Of a stretch of 64,000 bases of DNA, positions 36,338 to 44,815 are shown piece by piece (the stretch's first letter is position 1; each line of letters opens with the position of its first letter). Position numbers and translations under genes: made by a program. Source of the DNA: Paracoccus litorisediminis (GTDB lineage: Bacteria; Pseudomonadota; Alphaproteobacteria; Rhodobacterales; Rhodobacteraceae); the NCBI RefSeq assembly GCF_009711205.1, contig NZ_WMIG01000001.1:310001-374000 (forward strand). Reading direction: 5' to 3'. Under the pieces are notes generated by a model. The model made no database searches and was not told the DNA's origin. It saw nothing but the letters and a program-made list of their open reading frames with translations.

Positions 36338-37546
36338 ATGACGCCGCAACCTGAACCGGCCGCCCGGCGGCCCAGCCTGCTGACGCTGGTGTCGATCACC
36401 GGTGTCGGCGCGCTTTCAATGAACATCTTCCTGCCCTCGCTGCCCGGCATGGCGCGGGATTTCGGCGTGGATTACGCCGTGATGCAGCTGTCGGTTTCGG
36501 CCTTTCTGGGGGTCAGCGCGGTTTTGCAGCTGCTTTGCGGTCCGATCAGCGACCTGATCGGACGCAGGCCGGTGCTGCTGGGTGCCTTTGCGATCTTCCT
36601 GATGGCGACGCTGGGCACATTGCTGGCGCCAACGGCGGGCTGGTTCCTGTTCTTCCGCATGGTTCAGGCGGTGATCACCACGGGCTTTGTCCTCAGCCGT
36701 GCCGTCGTGCGCGACATGGTCCCGGCCGAGCGCGCCGCCAGCATGATCGGCTATGTCACCATGGGCATGTCGCTGGTCCCGATGATCGCGCCGACCATTG
36801 GCGGTGTGCTGGACGAAAGCTTTGGCTGGCGCGCGAGCTTCGTGACCATGGGCGTGCTGGGCTGCGCGGTCTTTGTCCTGTGCTGGTTCGACCTGTCCGA
36901 GACCGCCCGAGGCGCGGGCACGCCGCTGCGCCAGCAGATCGCAAGCTATCCCAAGCTGGCACGCTCGCATCGCTTCTGGGGCTATTCGCTGGCCGCCACC
37001 ATGAGCGCCGGAGCCTTCTATGCCTATCTGGGCGGTGCACCCTTTGTCGGGCAGAAGGTGCTGCATCTGACCCCGGCCGAGGTCGGTTACTGGTTTGCGG
37101 CGCCCTCGCTTGGCTACGCGCTGGGGAACTTCACCTCGGCGCGCTTCTCGACCCGGATCGGGATGAACCGAATGATCCTTGCGGGCGGGGTGATCGCCAC
37201 GCTGCCGCTGGGGCTGGCACTGCTGGCTGACCTGAGCGGCGCGCAATCGCCACTGGTGTTCTTCGGCTCGGTTGCCTTCATGGGGCTGGGCAACGGCATG
37301 CTTCTGCCCAATGCCAATGCCGGCATGATGAGCGTGCGGCCCGAACTGGCCGGAACGGCCAGCGGTCTGGGCGGCTCAATGGCGGTCGCGGGCGGCGCAG
37401 GCCTTGCTGCCTTGGCCGGAGTCTTTCTGCATGACGACGCCGGGGCCGCGCCCTTGCTGGCGATCATGGTGGTGGTTTCGGCGGGTTCGATCCTGTCGAC
37501 GCTGTGGGTCATGGCCCGCGAAAGGCAGATTCTGCGTCAGGGATAG
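36338..37546 (+). CDS. Bcr/CflA-type multidrug efflux MFS transporter
   Basis: 402-aa major facilitator with 12 predicted spans. 'MNIFLPSLPGMARDFGVDYA' opens it, 'LCGPISDLIGRRPVLL' is motif A (about residues 66-81), and 'RAVVRDMVPAERAASMIGYV' with 'GVLDESFGWRASF' are Bcr/CflA landmarks. It probably exports drugs or metabolites by proton antiport; the substrate is unknown. It begins 6 nt after the DMT-type gene, so dnaB, the DMT gene and this gene may form one transcript. The ribosome site is weak. Confidence 0.88.
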   Translation: MTPQPEPAARRPSLLTLVSITGVGALSMNIFLPSLPGMARDFGVDYAVMQLSVSAFLGVSAVLQLLCGPISDLIGRRPVLLGAFAIFLMATLGTLLAPTAGWFLFFRMVQAVITTGFVLSRAVVRDMVPAERAASMIGYVTMGMSLVPMIAPTIGGVLDESFGWRASFVTMGVLGCAVFVLCWFDLSETARGAGTPLRQQIASYPKLARSHRFWGYSLAATMSAGAFYAYLGGAPFVGQKVLHLTPAEVGYWFAAPSLGYALGNFTSARFSTRIGMNRMILAGGVIATLPLGLALLADLSGAQSPLVFFGSVAFMGLGNGMLLPNANAGMMSVRPELAGTASGLGGSMAVAGGAGLAALAGVFLHDDAGAAPLLAIMVVVSAGSILSTLWVMARERQILRQG

Positions 37547-37901
37547 GGCCGAAAAAGCCCGCCTAACGCGACAGGGCCGACCGGGTTCCCAGCCATCGGG
37601 GGGCGCAGCGTCTCTCCAGGCCCGCATCTGCCCGATTGTGCGGCAGAACAGGCCTTGGAACTAAACGAACCGGTTTTCCGCCAAGTTGAGGTGCGCCAGT
37701 CGCAACTGTCTTTTTTTTCGGCAAAAGATCAGTCGGCTAGCGGCCATACCTGATTTCGGCCCGCTAACGGTAACACTCGCGCGAGGGGCGACTACCGGCA
37801 ATTCTTGACTGATTGACCTCGGTTTGATCGGCATCTATCCGCCCACAATAGGGGCATATATTTCCCGAATGTTGCGCTTTAAGCACAGCTCGGATTTATG
37901 A
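37547..37901. other. Gene-free stretch of 355 nt before the M23 peptidase
   Basis: No coding frame with a credible start was found here. The second half is distinctly more AT-rich than the surroundings and includes a T8 run near 37711. TTGACC (37813-37818) and TATCCG (37836-37841), 17 nt apart, are a possible promoter for the peptidase-bactofilin pair; the -10 box is poor, so this is tentative. No repeat or RNA structure of note was seen. Confidence 0.4.
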
Positions 37902-39254
37902 ATGCCAACGCGGCCGCCTCTGCTCGGTCTGGACGCGAAGCCACAGAATGGATCAGGGACATTGCGCATCACTCAAAGTCTGAATTCGGTGCTTGAGCGC
38001 TGGCTGCCAGAACAGCGTCTCTTTCTGAAATCGGACAGCACGACCCGCTTCATCAGGCTCAGCCCGATGACCCAGCTTGTTGCACTTGGCGGATCTGCTG
38101 TCTTCTTCGGCTGGGCGGTGATTGCCAGTTCGATCCTCGCGATCGACGCGATCAGCGCCCATGGCAACCGCGATCAGGCCCGCATGGCGCAGGACGCGTT
38201 CGAGACCCGGCTGACGGATCTCTCGCATGAGCGCGACAGCCGCGCTTCCGAGGCCGTCGCCGCCCAGCAGCGCTTTACTGTCGCGCTGGATCAGGTGTCG
38301 GACATGCAGTCGCAGCTTCTGGAATCCGAGGCCCGCCGCCGCGAGCTGGAGACCGGGCTTGAGGCCGTGCAGAACAGCCTGCAAACCGCCGTCCGCGAAC
38401 GCGACGACGCGCTTGGCCGCACCGCTCTGGCGGGCAAGCCCGTCAGCGCCGAAAAGACCGCCGAGCTGCAGACCGCTTTCGACATTCTGTCGGGTGAGCT
38501 TCAGCAGGCTTCGACCCAGCGCAATGACGCCATGACCGAAGCGAATGAGGCCAAGCGCAAGGCCGAGGCGCTGACCGTCGAGCGTGACCGGATCATCGCC
38601 AACAACGATGAGATCCTGAACCAGCTGGAAGACGCCGTGACCGTTTCGGTCAAGCCGCTGGACGACATGTTCCGCAATGTCGGCATGAACCCCGATGACG
38701 TGCTCAGCACCATTCGCCGCGGCTATTCGGGCGAAGGCGGACCGCTGAACCCGGTCAGCTACTCCTCCAGCGGTGACGCCGAGATCTCGCAGGGCGAGGC
38801 GAAGGCCAAGGAGATCATGGTCACGCTGGACAAGATGAACAGCTACCGGATCGCCGTCGAAAAGATGCCGCTGGCCATGCCGGTGAAATCGGCCTTCCGC
38901 TACACCTCGCCCTTTGGCCGCCGCTGGGGCCGCGCGCATGAGGGGATCGACATGGCCGGGCCGGTCGGAACCCCGATCTATGCGACCGCCGACGGCGTCG
39001 TGATCCATGCCGGGCGCATGGGTGCCTATGGGAACCTGATCAAGATCCAGCACGAAATGGGCGTCGAGACCCGTTTCGGTCACCTGTCCAAGATTAAGGT
39101 CAAGGTGGGTCAAAAGGTATCGCGCGGAGCGCTTATCGGTGCTATGGGCAATACCGGAAGGTCGACCGGACCGCATCTTCACTATGAAGTTCGCGTGAAA
39201 GGTCGCGCCATGAACCCTATGAGCTTCATCAAGGCAGCCCAGAATGTTTTCTAA
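37902..39254 (+). CDS. M23-family metallopeptidase with DUF5930-type N-terminus
   Basis: 450-aa membrane-anchored peptidoglycan endopeptidase. A short cytoplasmic segment is followed by one span (about residues 56-80) and a long coiled coil (about 90-240, 'ETRLTDLSHERDSRASEA'). The LytM domain has H and D in 'RAHEGIDMAG' and HLH in 'GPHLHYEV', so all zinc ligands are present. A TTG at 37962 with CAGGGA ahead is an alternative start and would match the family N-terminus better. Its 3' end overlaps the bactofilin gene by 11 nt. It resembles LmdC partners of bactofilins. Confidence 0.88.
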   Translation: MPTRPPLLGLDAKPQNGSGTLRITQSLNSVLERWLPEQRLFLKSDSTTRFIRLSPMTQLVALGGSAVFFGWAVIASSILAIDAISAHGNRDQARMAQDAFETRLTDLSHERDSRASEAVAAQQRFTVALDQVSDMQSQLLESEARRRELETGLEAVQNSLQTAVRERDDALGRTALAGKPVSAEKTAELQTAFDILSGELQQASTQRNDAMTEANEAKRKAEALTVERDRIIANNDEILNQLEDAVTVSVKPLDDMFRNVGMNPDDVLSTIRRGYSGEGGPLNPVSYSSSGDAEISQGEAKAKEIMVTLDKMNSYRIAVEKMPLAMPVKSAFRYTSPFGRRWGRAHEGIDMAGPVGTPIYATADGVVIHAGRMGAYGNLIKIQHEMGVETRFGHLSKIKVKVGQKVSRGALIGAMGNTGRSTGPHLHYEVRVKGRAMNPMSFIKAAQNVF

Positions 39255-39756
39255 GACCCGCGTAACTGAACCCGGACCCAGGACCCAGCCGCAGCCGGCC
39301 CCCGAGGCCGAAGCACCGCGGAGCTTGGAAAAGACGAATATCGACGTGCCGGCCTCGCCCACTGCGACCCCGCGCACGCGCACCGCGCCCTCGATCCTGT
39401 CGTCTGACCTGACCGTCACCGGCAATATCAAGACCCAGGGCGACATCCAGGTCGAAGGCACGATCGAAGGCGACATCCGCGCCCACCAGCTGATCGTCGG
39501 CGAAAGCGCCACCATCCGTGGCGAAATCGTGGCCGAGGAAGTCGTGGTGAATGGCCGTGTCGTCGGCCGTGTCCGCGGGCTGAAAGTCCGCCTGACCGCC
39601 ACCGCCCGCGTCGAAGGCGACATCATCCACAAGACCATCGCCATCGAATCGGGCGCGCATTTCGAAGGCTCGGTGCAGCGTCAGGAAGATCCGCTGGCCA
39701 ATGGCGTGACCCCGAAGCTGGCCCCGCCGGTCGCCAAGGTCCAGAACGACGACTGA
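39244..39756 (+). CDS. Bactofilin (polymer-forming cytoskeletal protein)
   Basis: 170-aa bactofilin with a disordered Pro-rich N-terminus (about 1-50), a beta-helix core (about 55-145, 'GNIKTQGDIQVEGTIEGDIR' repeats) and a charged tail. Such proteins polymerise without nucleotide at the membrane and position wall enzymes. The start lies inside the 3' end of the M23 gene (AAGGCAG ahead), so the two products are coupled. It is followed by a terminator 21 nt after the stop. Confidence 0.93.
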   Translation: MFSKTRVTEPGPRTQPQPAPEAEAPRSLEKTNIDVPASPTATPRTRTAPSILSSDLTVTGNIKTQGDIQVEGTIEGDIRAHQLIVGESATIRGEIVAEEVVVNGRVVGRVRGLKVRLTATARVEGDIIHKTIAIESGAHFEGSVQRQEDPLANGVTPKLAPPVAKVQNDD

Positions 39757-39777
39757 TCGTCAGTTACCGGAATTGAC

Positions 39778-39803
39778 AAAGGGCGGCCATGGGGCCGCCC
39801 TTT
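39778..39803 (+). terminator. Rho-independent terminator after bactofilin gene
   Basis: AAAGGGCGGCC (39778-39788) pairs perfectly with GGCCGCCCTTT (39793-39803) around ATGG, ending in a short T-run. It also lies just beyond the stop of the 33-aa minus-strand frame, so it may act in both directions. Confidence 0.85.
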
Positions 39804-39807
39804 TGCA

Positions 39808-39909
39808 TTACGCCTCATCCTCGGGTCCGGGATCGGGCGACGGATCGGGCAAGGGCTGCCGTTCCGGTTCCGGGATCGGCAGCGGCTCTCGGGCGGGGAT
39901 GGCGGGCAT
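39808..39909 (-). CDS. Proline-rich 33-aa peptide downstream of coaD
   Basis: Minus-strand frame beginning MPAIPAREPLPIPEPE and ending PGPEDEA, with a Pro or acidic residue at nearly every second position. AGGAGA is 5 nt before the ATG, a good site. It starts 32 nt after coaD and ends just before a terminator, so it fits as the last gene of a coaD transcript. It has no membrane span or known motif. It could instead be a non-conserved 3' tail of the transcript. Confidence 0.5.
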   Translation of the reverse strand: MPAIPAREPLPIPEPERQPLPDPSPDPGPEDEA

Positions 39910-39941
39910 CTGTCTCTCCTGCACAGGCCCGCCAGCCCGGC

Positions 39942-40436
39942 TCAGGCCGGGAAGCGGGCGATCAACGCCTCATTGACCGCGGGGGGAACGAACTTGCTGA
40001 CATCGCCGCCCAGCCGCGCGATTTCCTTGACCAGTTTCGAGGCGATGGCCTGACGCCGCGCATCGGCCATCAGGAAGACCGTCTCGATCGTCGAATCCAG
40101 CGTGCGGTTCATGCCGACCATCTGGAACTCATATTCGAAATCGGCCACCGCGCGCAGGCCGCGCACGATCACCGTGGCGCCCACGTCGCGGGCGCAGTCG
40201 ATTAGCAAGTTCTCGAACGGATGGACCAGAATCTCGCCGCCCAGACGGCGGGTGATCGCGTCGCATTCGTGGCGCACCATGTCGACACGCTCATCCAGCT
40301 TGAACAGCGGCCCCTTGTCTCGGTTGATCGCAACCCCGATCACCAGGCGGTCGACCAGCGCCAATGCGCGCTCGATGATATCGACATGCCCCAGCGTGAT
40401 CGGATCGAAAGTGCCCGGATAAAGTCCGATACGCAT
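39942..40436 (-). CDS. coaD: Phosphopantetheine adenylyltransferase
   Basis: 164-aa enzyme making dephospho-CoA, the fourth step of CoA synthesis. The nucleotidyltransferase motif 'YPGTFDPITLGHVDII' (T/HxGH, about residues 6-21) and 'GVAINRDKGP' are clear. The start at 40436 is preferred over an upstream ATG because it gives the invariant MRIGLYPG opening and has GGGGGGCAGG ahead. Confidence 0.96.
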   Translation of the reverse strand: MRIGLYPGTFDPITLGHVDIIERALALVDRLVIGVAINRDKGPLFKLDERVDMVRHECDAITRRLGGEILVHPFENLLIDCARDVGATVIVRGLRAVADFEYEFQMVGMNRTLDSTIETVFLMADARRQAIASKLVKEIARLGGDVSKFVPPAVNEALIARFPA

Positions 40437-40532
40437 GGACCTGCCCCCCTGTTCCACGAAACGGCCAACCGAAACAGGTTTTGGCGCAAGATTGCAAGGG
40501 GTTCCGCGCGGTCACGCCGCGCGGCAACCACT

Positions 40533-40970
40533 CTAGTTCCCCATGATCATCCCGGTCAGGGCGTCACGCTCGGCCCGCAATTCCTTGAGCCGCGCCGAAA
40601 CCGCATCCCCGATCGAGACCAGTCCGATCATCGCCCCCGAGGCATCGACCACTGGCAGGTGGCGGAAGCGCCCTTCGGTCATGCGTTCAAGGATGGCGCG
40701 GGTATCCTCGCCAGTAGTGCAGGTCATCAGGTTCCGGGTCATCAGGTCGCCCACGGTCAGCGCCAGCACCCCGGCACCGCGTTTGCCAAGTTCGCGCACG
40801 ATGTCGCGTTCCGAGATGATGCCAAGCGGCTGCGGCGCATCCCCGAGCACCACGATCGCACCGATGCGCTTGTCCGACAGCATCTTCGCGGCATCGGCCA
40901 CGCTGGCGGTCGGGGCGATGGTGATGACCTCGCCGCTGGCTTTCATCGACAGGATCTGCTTCACGAGCAT
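40533..40970 (-). CDS. CBS-domain-pair protein
   Basis: 145-aa protein made of two CBS domains (about residues 8-60 and 75-130), ending in a short helix. 'GIISERDIVRELGKRG' and 'GLVSIGDAVSARLKEL' are typical CBS strands. Stand-alone pairs bind adenine nucleotides and act as sensors; the partner is unknown. AGGAGG precedes the ATG with 7-nt spacing. Confidence 0.9.
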   Translation of the reverse strand: MLVKQILSMKASGEVITIAPTASVADAAKMLSDKRIGAIVVLGDAPQPLGIISERDIVRELGKRGAGVLALTVGDLMTRNLMTCTTGEDTRAILERMTEGRFRHLPVVDASGAMIGLVSIGDAVSARLKELRAERDALTGMIMGN

Positions 40971-41029
40971 GGTGGTTCCTCCTCGGCGAAATCTGCTTGA
41001 TTTCAAGGTTGCCCCAAGGCGCGCTTCCG

Positions 41030-41950
41030 TCAAGCCCGCTCTTGGCTGGGGCCTTCAAGGGTGATCAACCCTTGCAAACGTGCCACCTCGGCGCGAATTC
41101 CCTGCGCCAGCGCATCCGCGATCCGGTTCATCCGCTGCGAGCGGCGGTCGTCGGCATGCCGGATCAGCCAGAAGCTGCGCGTCAGCGAAATCGCATCGGT
41201 CAGCACCCGACGGACACCCGGACAGAAGGGAATGGCAAAGTCATGCACGATCCCCAAGCCCGCCCCCGTCCGTACCGCCTGCATCTGCACCGAGACCGAG
41301 TTCGAGGTCAGCTGCGCCCAATCCGCCCCGGTCTCGGTCAGATAGTCCAACTCGCGGTCAAAGATCATGTCGGGGATATAGCCGATCATGCGATGGCCGC
41401 GCAGATCCTCGCGCGTCAGGATCGGGGGATGGCGGCGCAGGTAATCCTCGTGCCCGGCAAGGTGAAGCTGATAATCGGTCAGGCGCTGCACCACCAGCCG
41501 CCCGGCTTGCGGCTGCGACACCGCAATGGCCATGTCGGCCTCGCGCCGGGACAGGTTGAAGACGCGCGGCAGGGCAACGATCTGGATTTCCAACCCCGGA
41601 TGATCCTCGCATAGCCGCGCGCAGATCTGCGGCAGCAGGTAATTGGCGCAGCCATCCGGCGCGCCGATGCGGATCTGGCCGGTCAGGTCGCCGGGACCGG
41701 ACAAGGCCTCGCGCGCATCCGACAGCGCCGCCTCGGCCGCCTCGGCATGGGGCAGCAGGCGTTCGCCCTCGGGGGCCAGCGCATAGCCCTGCGGGGTCTT
41801 CACGAACAGCTTGGCCCCCAGCACCTGTTCCAGCCGTGCGATGCGCCGCCCCACGGTCGAGGCATCGATGGCCAGCCGCCTGCTGGCCCCCGACAGACTG
41901 TCGGCGCGCGCCACGGCCAGAAAGATGCGCAGATCGTCCCAGTCCATCAT
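41030..41950 (-). CDS. LysR-family transcriptional regulator
   Basis: 306-aa regulator with an N-terminal HTH ('FLAVARADSLSGASRRLAIDASTVGRRIARLE' region, about 10-42) and a C-terminal substrate-binding domain. It is divergent from mmsA across 105 nt, so it is the natural candidate to control valine catabolism. Two adjacent ATGs (41950, 41947) are possible. LysR regulators usually activate the divergent operon in response to a pathway metabolite; that role is inferred. Confidence 0.9.
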   Translation of the reverse strand: MMDWDDLRIFLAVARADSLSGASRRLAIDASTVGRRIARLEQVLGAKLFVKTPQGYALAPEGERLLPHAEAAEAALSDAREALSGPGDLTGQIRIGAPDGCANYLLPQICARLCEDHPGLEIQIVALPRVFNLSRREADMAIAVSQPQAGRLVVQRLTDYQLHLAGHEDYLRRHPPILTREDLRGHRMIGYIPDMIFDRELDYLTETGADWAQLTSNSVSVQMQAVRTGAGLGIVHDFAIPFCPGVRRVLTDAISLTRSFWLIRHADDRRSQRMNRIADALAQGIRAEVARLQGLITLEGPSQERA

Positions 41951-42055
41951 TCACCTTTGCAAAAACGCAAAACGCTTTTGCCAGACTTTGTCTTTATCCG
42001 GCAATGTTGCAAGTCTATGATCCGTCCCAACGCAAATTCCCGATGGGAGGTCATC

Positions 42056-43555
42056 ATGGAAGAACTGAACCACTGGATCGACGGCAAGGAAGTCAAAGGC
42101 ACTTCCGGCCGCTTCAGCGATGTCTACAACCCGGCCACCGGCGAGATCATCGCCCGCGTGCCGCTGGCCACCCCGGCCGAACTTGATGCCGCCATCGCCA
42201 GCGCCGAGCGCGCCCAGCAGATCTGGGGTGCCACCAACCCGCAGCGCCGCTCGCGGGTCATGATGAAGTTCGGCCAACTCATCAACGAGAACATGGACAA
42301 GCTGGCCGAGATCGTCTCGCGCGAGCATGGCAAGACCCTGCCCGACGCGCGCGGCGACGTGCAGCGCGGCCTTGAGGTGATCGAGGTCTGCATGGGCGCG
42401 CCTGCGATGCTGAAGGGCGAGTTCACCGACAATGCCGGTCCGGGCATCGACCTGTATGCCATGCGCCAGCCGCTGGGCGTGGTCGCGGGCATCACGCCCT
42501 TCAACTTCCCCGCCATGATCCCGCTGTGGAAAATGGGCCCGGCGCTGGTCGCGGGCAATGCGATGATCCTGAAACCGTCCGAGCGCGTGCCCTCGACCTC
42601 GATCATGCTGGCGAAACTGGCGCAGGAAGCCGGTCTGCCGGACGGCGTGCTGCAGGTCGTCAATGGCGACAAGGACATCGTCGACGCGATCCTTGACCAC
42701 CCGACCGTTCAGGCCGTGGGCTTTGTCGGCTCGACCCCGATTGCGCAATACATCTATGGCCGCGCCGCCGCCAACGGCAAGCGTGCGCAATGCTTCGGCG
42801 GTGCCAAGAACCACATGCTGATCATGCCCGACGCGGATCTGGACAAGGCCGCCGACGCGCTGATCGGCGCAGGTTACGGCGCTGCGGGCGAACGCTGCAT
42901 GGCGATCTCGGTTGCGGTTCCGGTCGGCCAGAAAACCGCCGACGCGCTGATCGAGCGTCTGGTTCCCCGCATCGAGAAACTGAAGGTCGGCCCCTATACC
43001 GCGGGCGACGATGTCGATTTCGGTCCGGTCATCACCAAGGCCTCGCAGGAACGCATCAACCGCCTGATCGCCTCGGGCGTGGAACAGGGCGCGGATCTGG
43101 TCGTCGATGGCCGCGATCTGAAGATCCAGGGCTATGAGAACGGCTTCTTCTGCGGCCCTTCGCTGTTTGACCGCGTGACCCCGGAGATGGAGATCTACAA
43201 GGAAGAGATCTTTGGCCCGGTCCTGACCACCGTGCGCACCGACAATTACGAGGACGCGCTGAAGCTGGTCATGGACAATGACTATGGCAATGGCACGGCG
43301 ATCTATACCGCCGATGGCGACACCGCGCGCGATTTCGCCAGCCGTGTGAACGTCGGCATGGTCGGCATCAACTTCCCGATCCCGGTGCCGCTCAGCTACT
43401 ACTCGTTCGGCGGCTGGAAGAAATCGGCCTTTGGCGACCTGAACCAATACGGGCCCGACGCCTTCCGCTTCTACACCAAGACCAAGACGGTCACCGCCCG
43501 CTGGTTCTCGGGCATCAAGGACGGCGCTGCCCTGAACTTCAAAGCGCTGGACTGA
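42056..43555 (+). CDS. mmsA: CoA-acylating methylmalonate-semialdehyde dehydrogenase
   Basis: 499-aa aldehyde dehydrogenase converting methylmalonate semialdehyde to propionyl-CoA at the end of valine degradation. Catalytic C281 is in 'GAAGERCMA', 'ITPFNFPAMIPLWK' is near residue 146, and 'IPVPLSYYSFGGWKKS' is the usual C-terminal motif. GGGAGG precedes the ATG at 42056. A strong hairpin 10 nt after the stop separates it from the acyl-CoA dehydrogenase gene. Confidence 0.96.
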   Translation: MEELNHWIDGKEVKGTSGRFSDVYNPATGEIIARVPLATPAELDAAIASAERAQQIWGATNPQRRSRVMMKFGQLINENMDKLAEIVSREHGKTLPDARGDVQRGLEVIEVCMGAPAMLKGEFTDNAGPGIDLYAMRQPLGVVAGITPFNFPAMIPLWKMGPALVAGNAMILKPSERVPSTSIMLAKLAQEAGLPDGVLQVVNGDKDIVDAILDHPTVQAVGFVGSTPIAQYIYGRAAANGKRAQCFGGAKNHMLIMPDADLDKAADALIGAGYGAAGERCMAISVAVPVGQKTADALIERLVPRIEKLKVGPYTAGDDVDFGPVITKASQERINRLIASGVEQGADLVVDGRDLKIQGYENGFFCGPSLFDRVTPEMEIYKEEIFGPVLTTVRTDNYEDALKLVMDNDYGNGTAIYTADGDTARDFASRVNVGMVGINFPIPVPLSYYSFGGWKKSAFGDLNQYGPDAFRFYTKTKTVTARWFSGIKDGAALNFKALD

Positions 43556-43564
43556 CAAGGGTCA

Positions 43565-43590
43565 AAGGCGGGGGCAATTGCCCTCGCCTT
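43565..43590 (+). terminator. Terminator-like hairpin between mmsA and acyl-CoA dehydrogenase gene
   Basis: AAGGCGGGGGCAA (43565-43577) pairs with TTGCCCTCGCCTT (43578-43590) with a single G-T wobble, followed by TCCTTTT. The centre is self-complementary, so the loop takes a few paired bases. It lies 10 nt after the mmsA stop, which would reduce read-through into the next three genes. Confidence 0.7.
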
Positions 43591-43669
43591 TCCTTTTGCG
43601 CGGGTGCAACACTGGCGCAACATTTCCGGGCCACACCCGGAAGCCTACGAAAGACATGAGGGAGAGGGC

Positions 43670-44815
43670 ATGGATTTCGCGCTGAGCGACGAGCAAGAGG
43701 CCATTTTCGACATGGCCCGCGCATTCGGGGCCGAACATATCGCCCCACATGCCCAAGCATGGGAGGAAGCGGGAACCATCCCCCGCGATCTGTGGACCAA
43801 AGCCGCCGAATTGGGTTTCGGCGGCCTTTACGTCTCTGAGGATCATGGCGGAACGGGGCTTTCGCGGCTGGACGGTACGCTGGTCTTTGAGGCGCTGGCG
43901 AGGTCCTGCCCCTCGGTCGCGGCGTTTCTGTCGATCCACAACATGTGCGGCGGCATGATCGAGAAATTCGGGTCCGAGGACAGCAAGGCGCATTGGCTGC
44001 CCGATCTTTGCGCGATGACCACGATCTTTTCCTATTGCCTGACCGAGCCGGGATCGGGTTCCGACGCCGCCGCGCTGCGCACACGGGCCGAGCGCACGAA
44101 TGACGGCTGGCGGCTCAACGGGACCAAGGCCTTCATCTCGGGCGGGGGCTATTCGGACGCTTATATCTGCATGGTCCGCAGCGGGCAGGACGGACCCAAG
44201 GGCATCTCCTCGGTCGTGGTGGAAAACGGCACGCCCGGCCTGAGCTTCGGCGCGCTTGAGCGTAAGATGGGCTGGAAATCGCAGCCGACCTCGCAGGTGC
44301 AATTCGACGACTGCCTGATCCCGACAGAGAACCTGCTGGGGGATGAAGGCCGAGGATTCAGCTATGCCATGGCGGGGCTGGACGGGGGGCGGCTGAACAT
44401 CTCGGCCTGCGCCCTTGGCGGCGCGCAGGCAGCGCTGGACGCCACTTTGCGCTACATGGGTGAACGGCGGGCCTTTGGCCAAAGCCTCGACCAGTTTCAG
44501 GCGCTGCAATTCCGACTGGCCGAGATGGAGACCGCGCTGCAATCGTCGCGCATCTTCCTGCGGCAGGCGGCATGGAAGCTGGATCACGGCGCACCCGATG
44601 CCAGCAAGTTCTGCGCCATGGCTAAGCTGCATGTCACCGACCGCGCCTTTGAAGTCGCCAATCAGTGCCTGCAACTGCATGGCGGCTACGGCTATCTGGC
44701 CGATTACGGCATCGAGAAAATCGTGCGCGACCTGCGTGTCCACCAGATCCTTGAGGGCACGAATGAGATCATGCGCCTGATCATCAGCCGCGCGTTGCTG
44801 GCGGAGCGGGGATGA
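43670..44815 (+). CDS. Acyl-CoA dehydrogenase, isobutyryl-CoA type
   Basis: 381-aa flavoenzyme oxidising isobutyryl-CoA to methacrylyl-CoA in the valine route. The FAD motif 'YCLTEPGSGSDAA' is near residue 122, the second signature is 'QLHGGYGYLADY', and the catalytic Glu is E362 in 'ILEGTNEIMR'. The start at 43670 has GGAGAGGG ahead. The next gene's start overlaps its stop. Neighbouring HIBCH and mmsB decide the substrate. Confidence 0.92.
   Translation: MDFALSDEQEAIFDMARAFGAEHIAPHAQAWEEAGTIPRDLWTKAAELGFGGLYVSEDHGGTGLSRLDGTLVFEALARSCPSVAAFLSIHNMCGGMIEKFGSEDSKAHWLPDLCAMTTIFSYCLTEPGSGSDAAALRTRAERTNDGWRLNGTKAFISGGGYSDAYICMVRSGQDGPKGISSVVVENGTPGLSFGALERKMGWKSQPTSQVQFDDCLIPTENLLGDEGRGFSYAMAGLDGGRLNISACALGGAQAALDATLRYMGERRAFGQSLDQFQALQFRLAEMETALQSSRIFLRQAAWKLDHGAPDASKFCAMAKLHVTDRAFEVANQCLQLHGGYGYLADYGIEKIVRDLRVHQILEGTNEIMRLIISRALLAERG

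Noticed and set aside
37953..39644. 563-codon minus-strand frame opposite the M23 and bactofilin genes
   Set aside because: It spans two real genes on the other strand and has no recognisable domain.
41951..43558. 535-codon minus-strand frame opposite mmsA
   Set aside because: Shadow of mmsA; the composition is typical of antisense GC-rich DNA.
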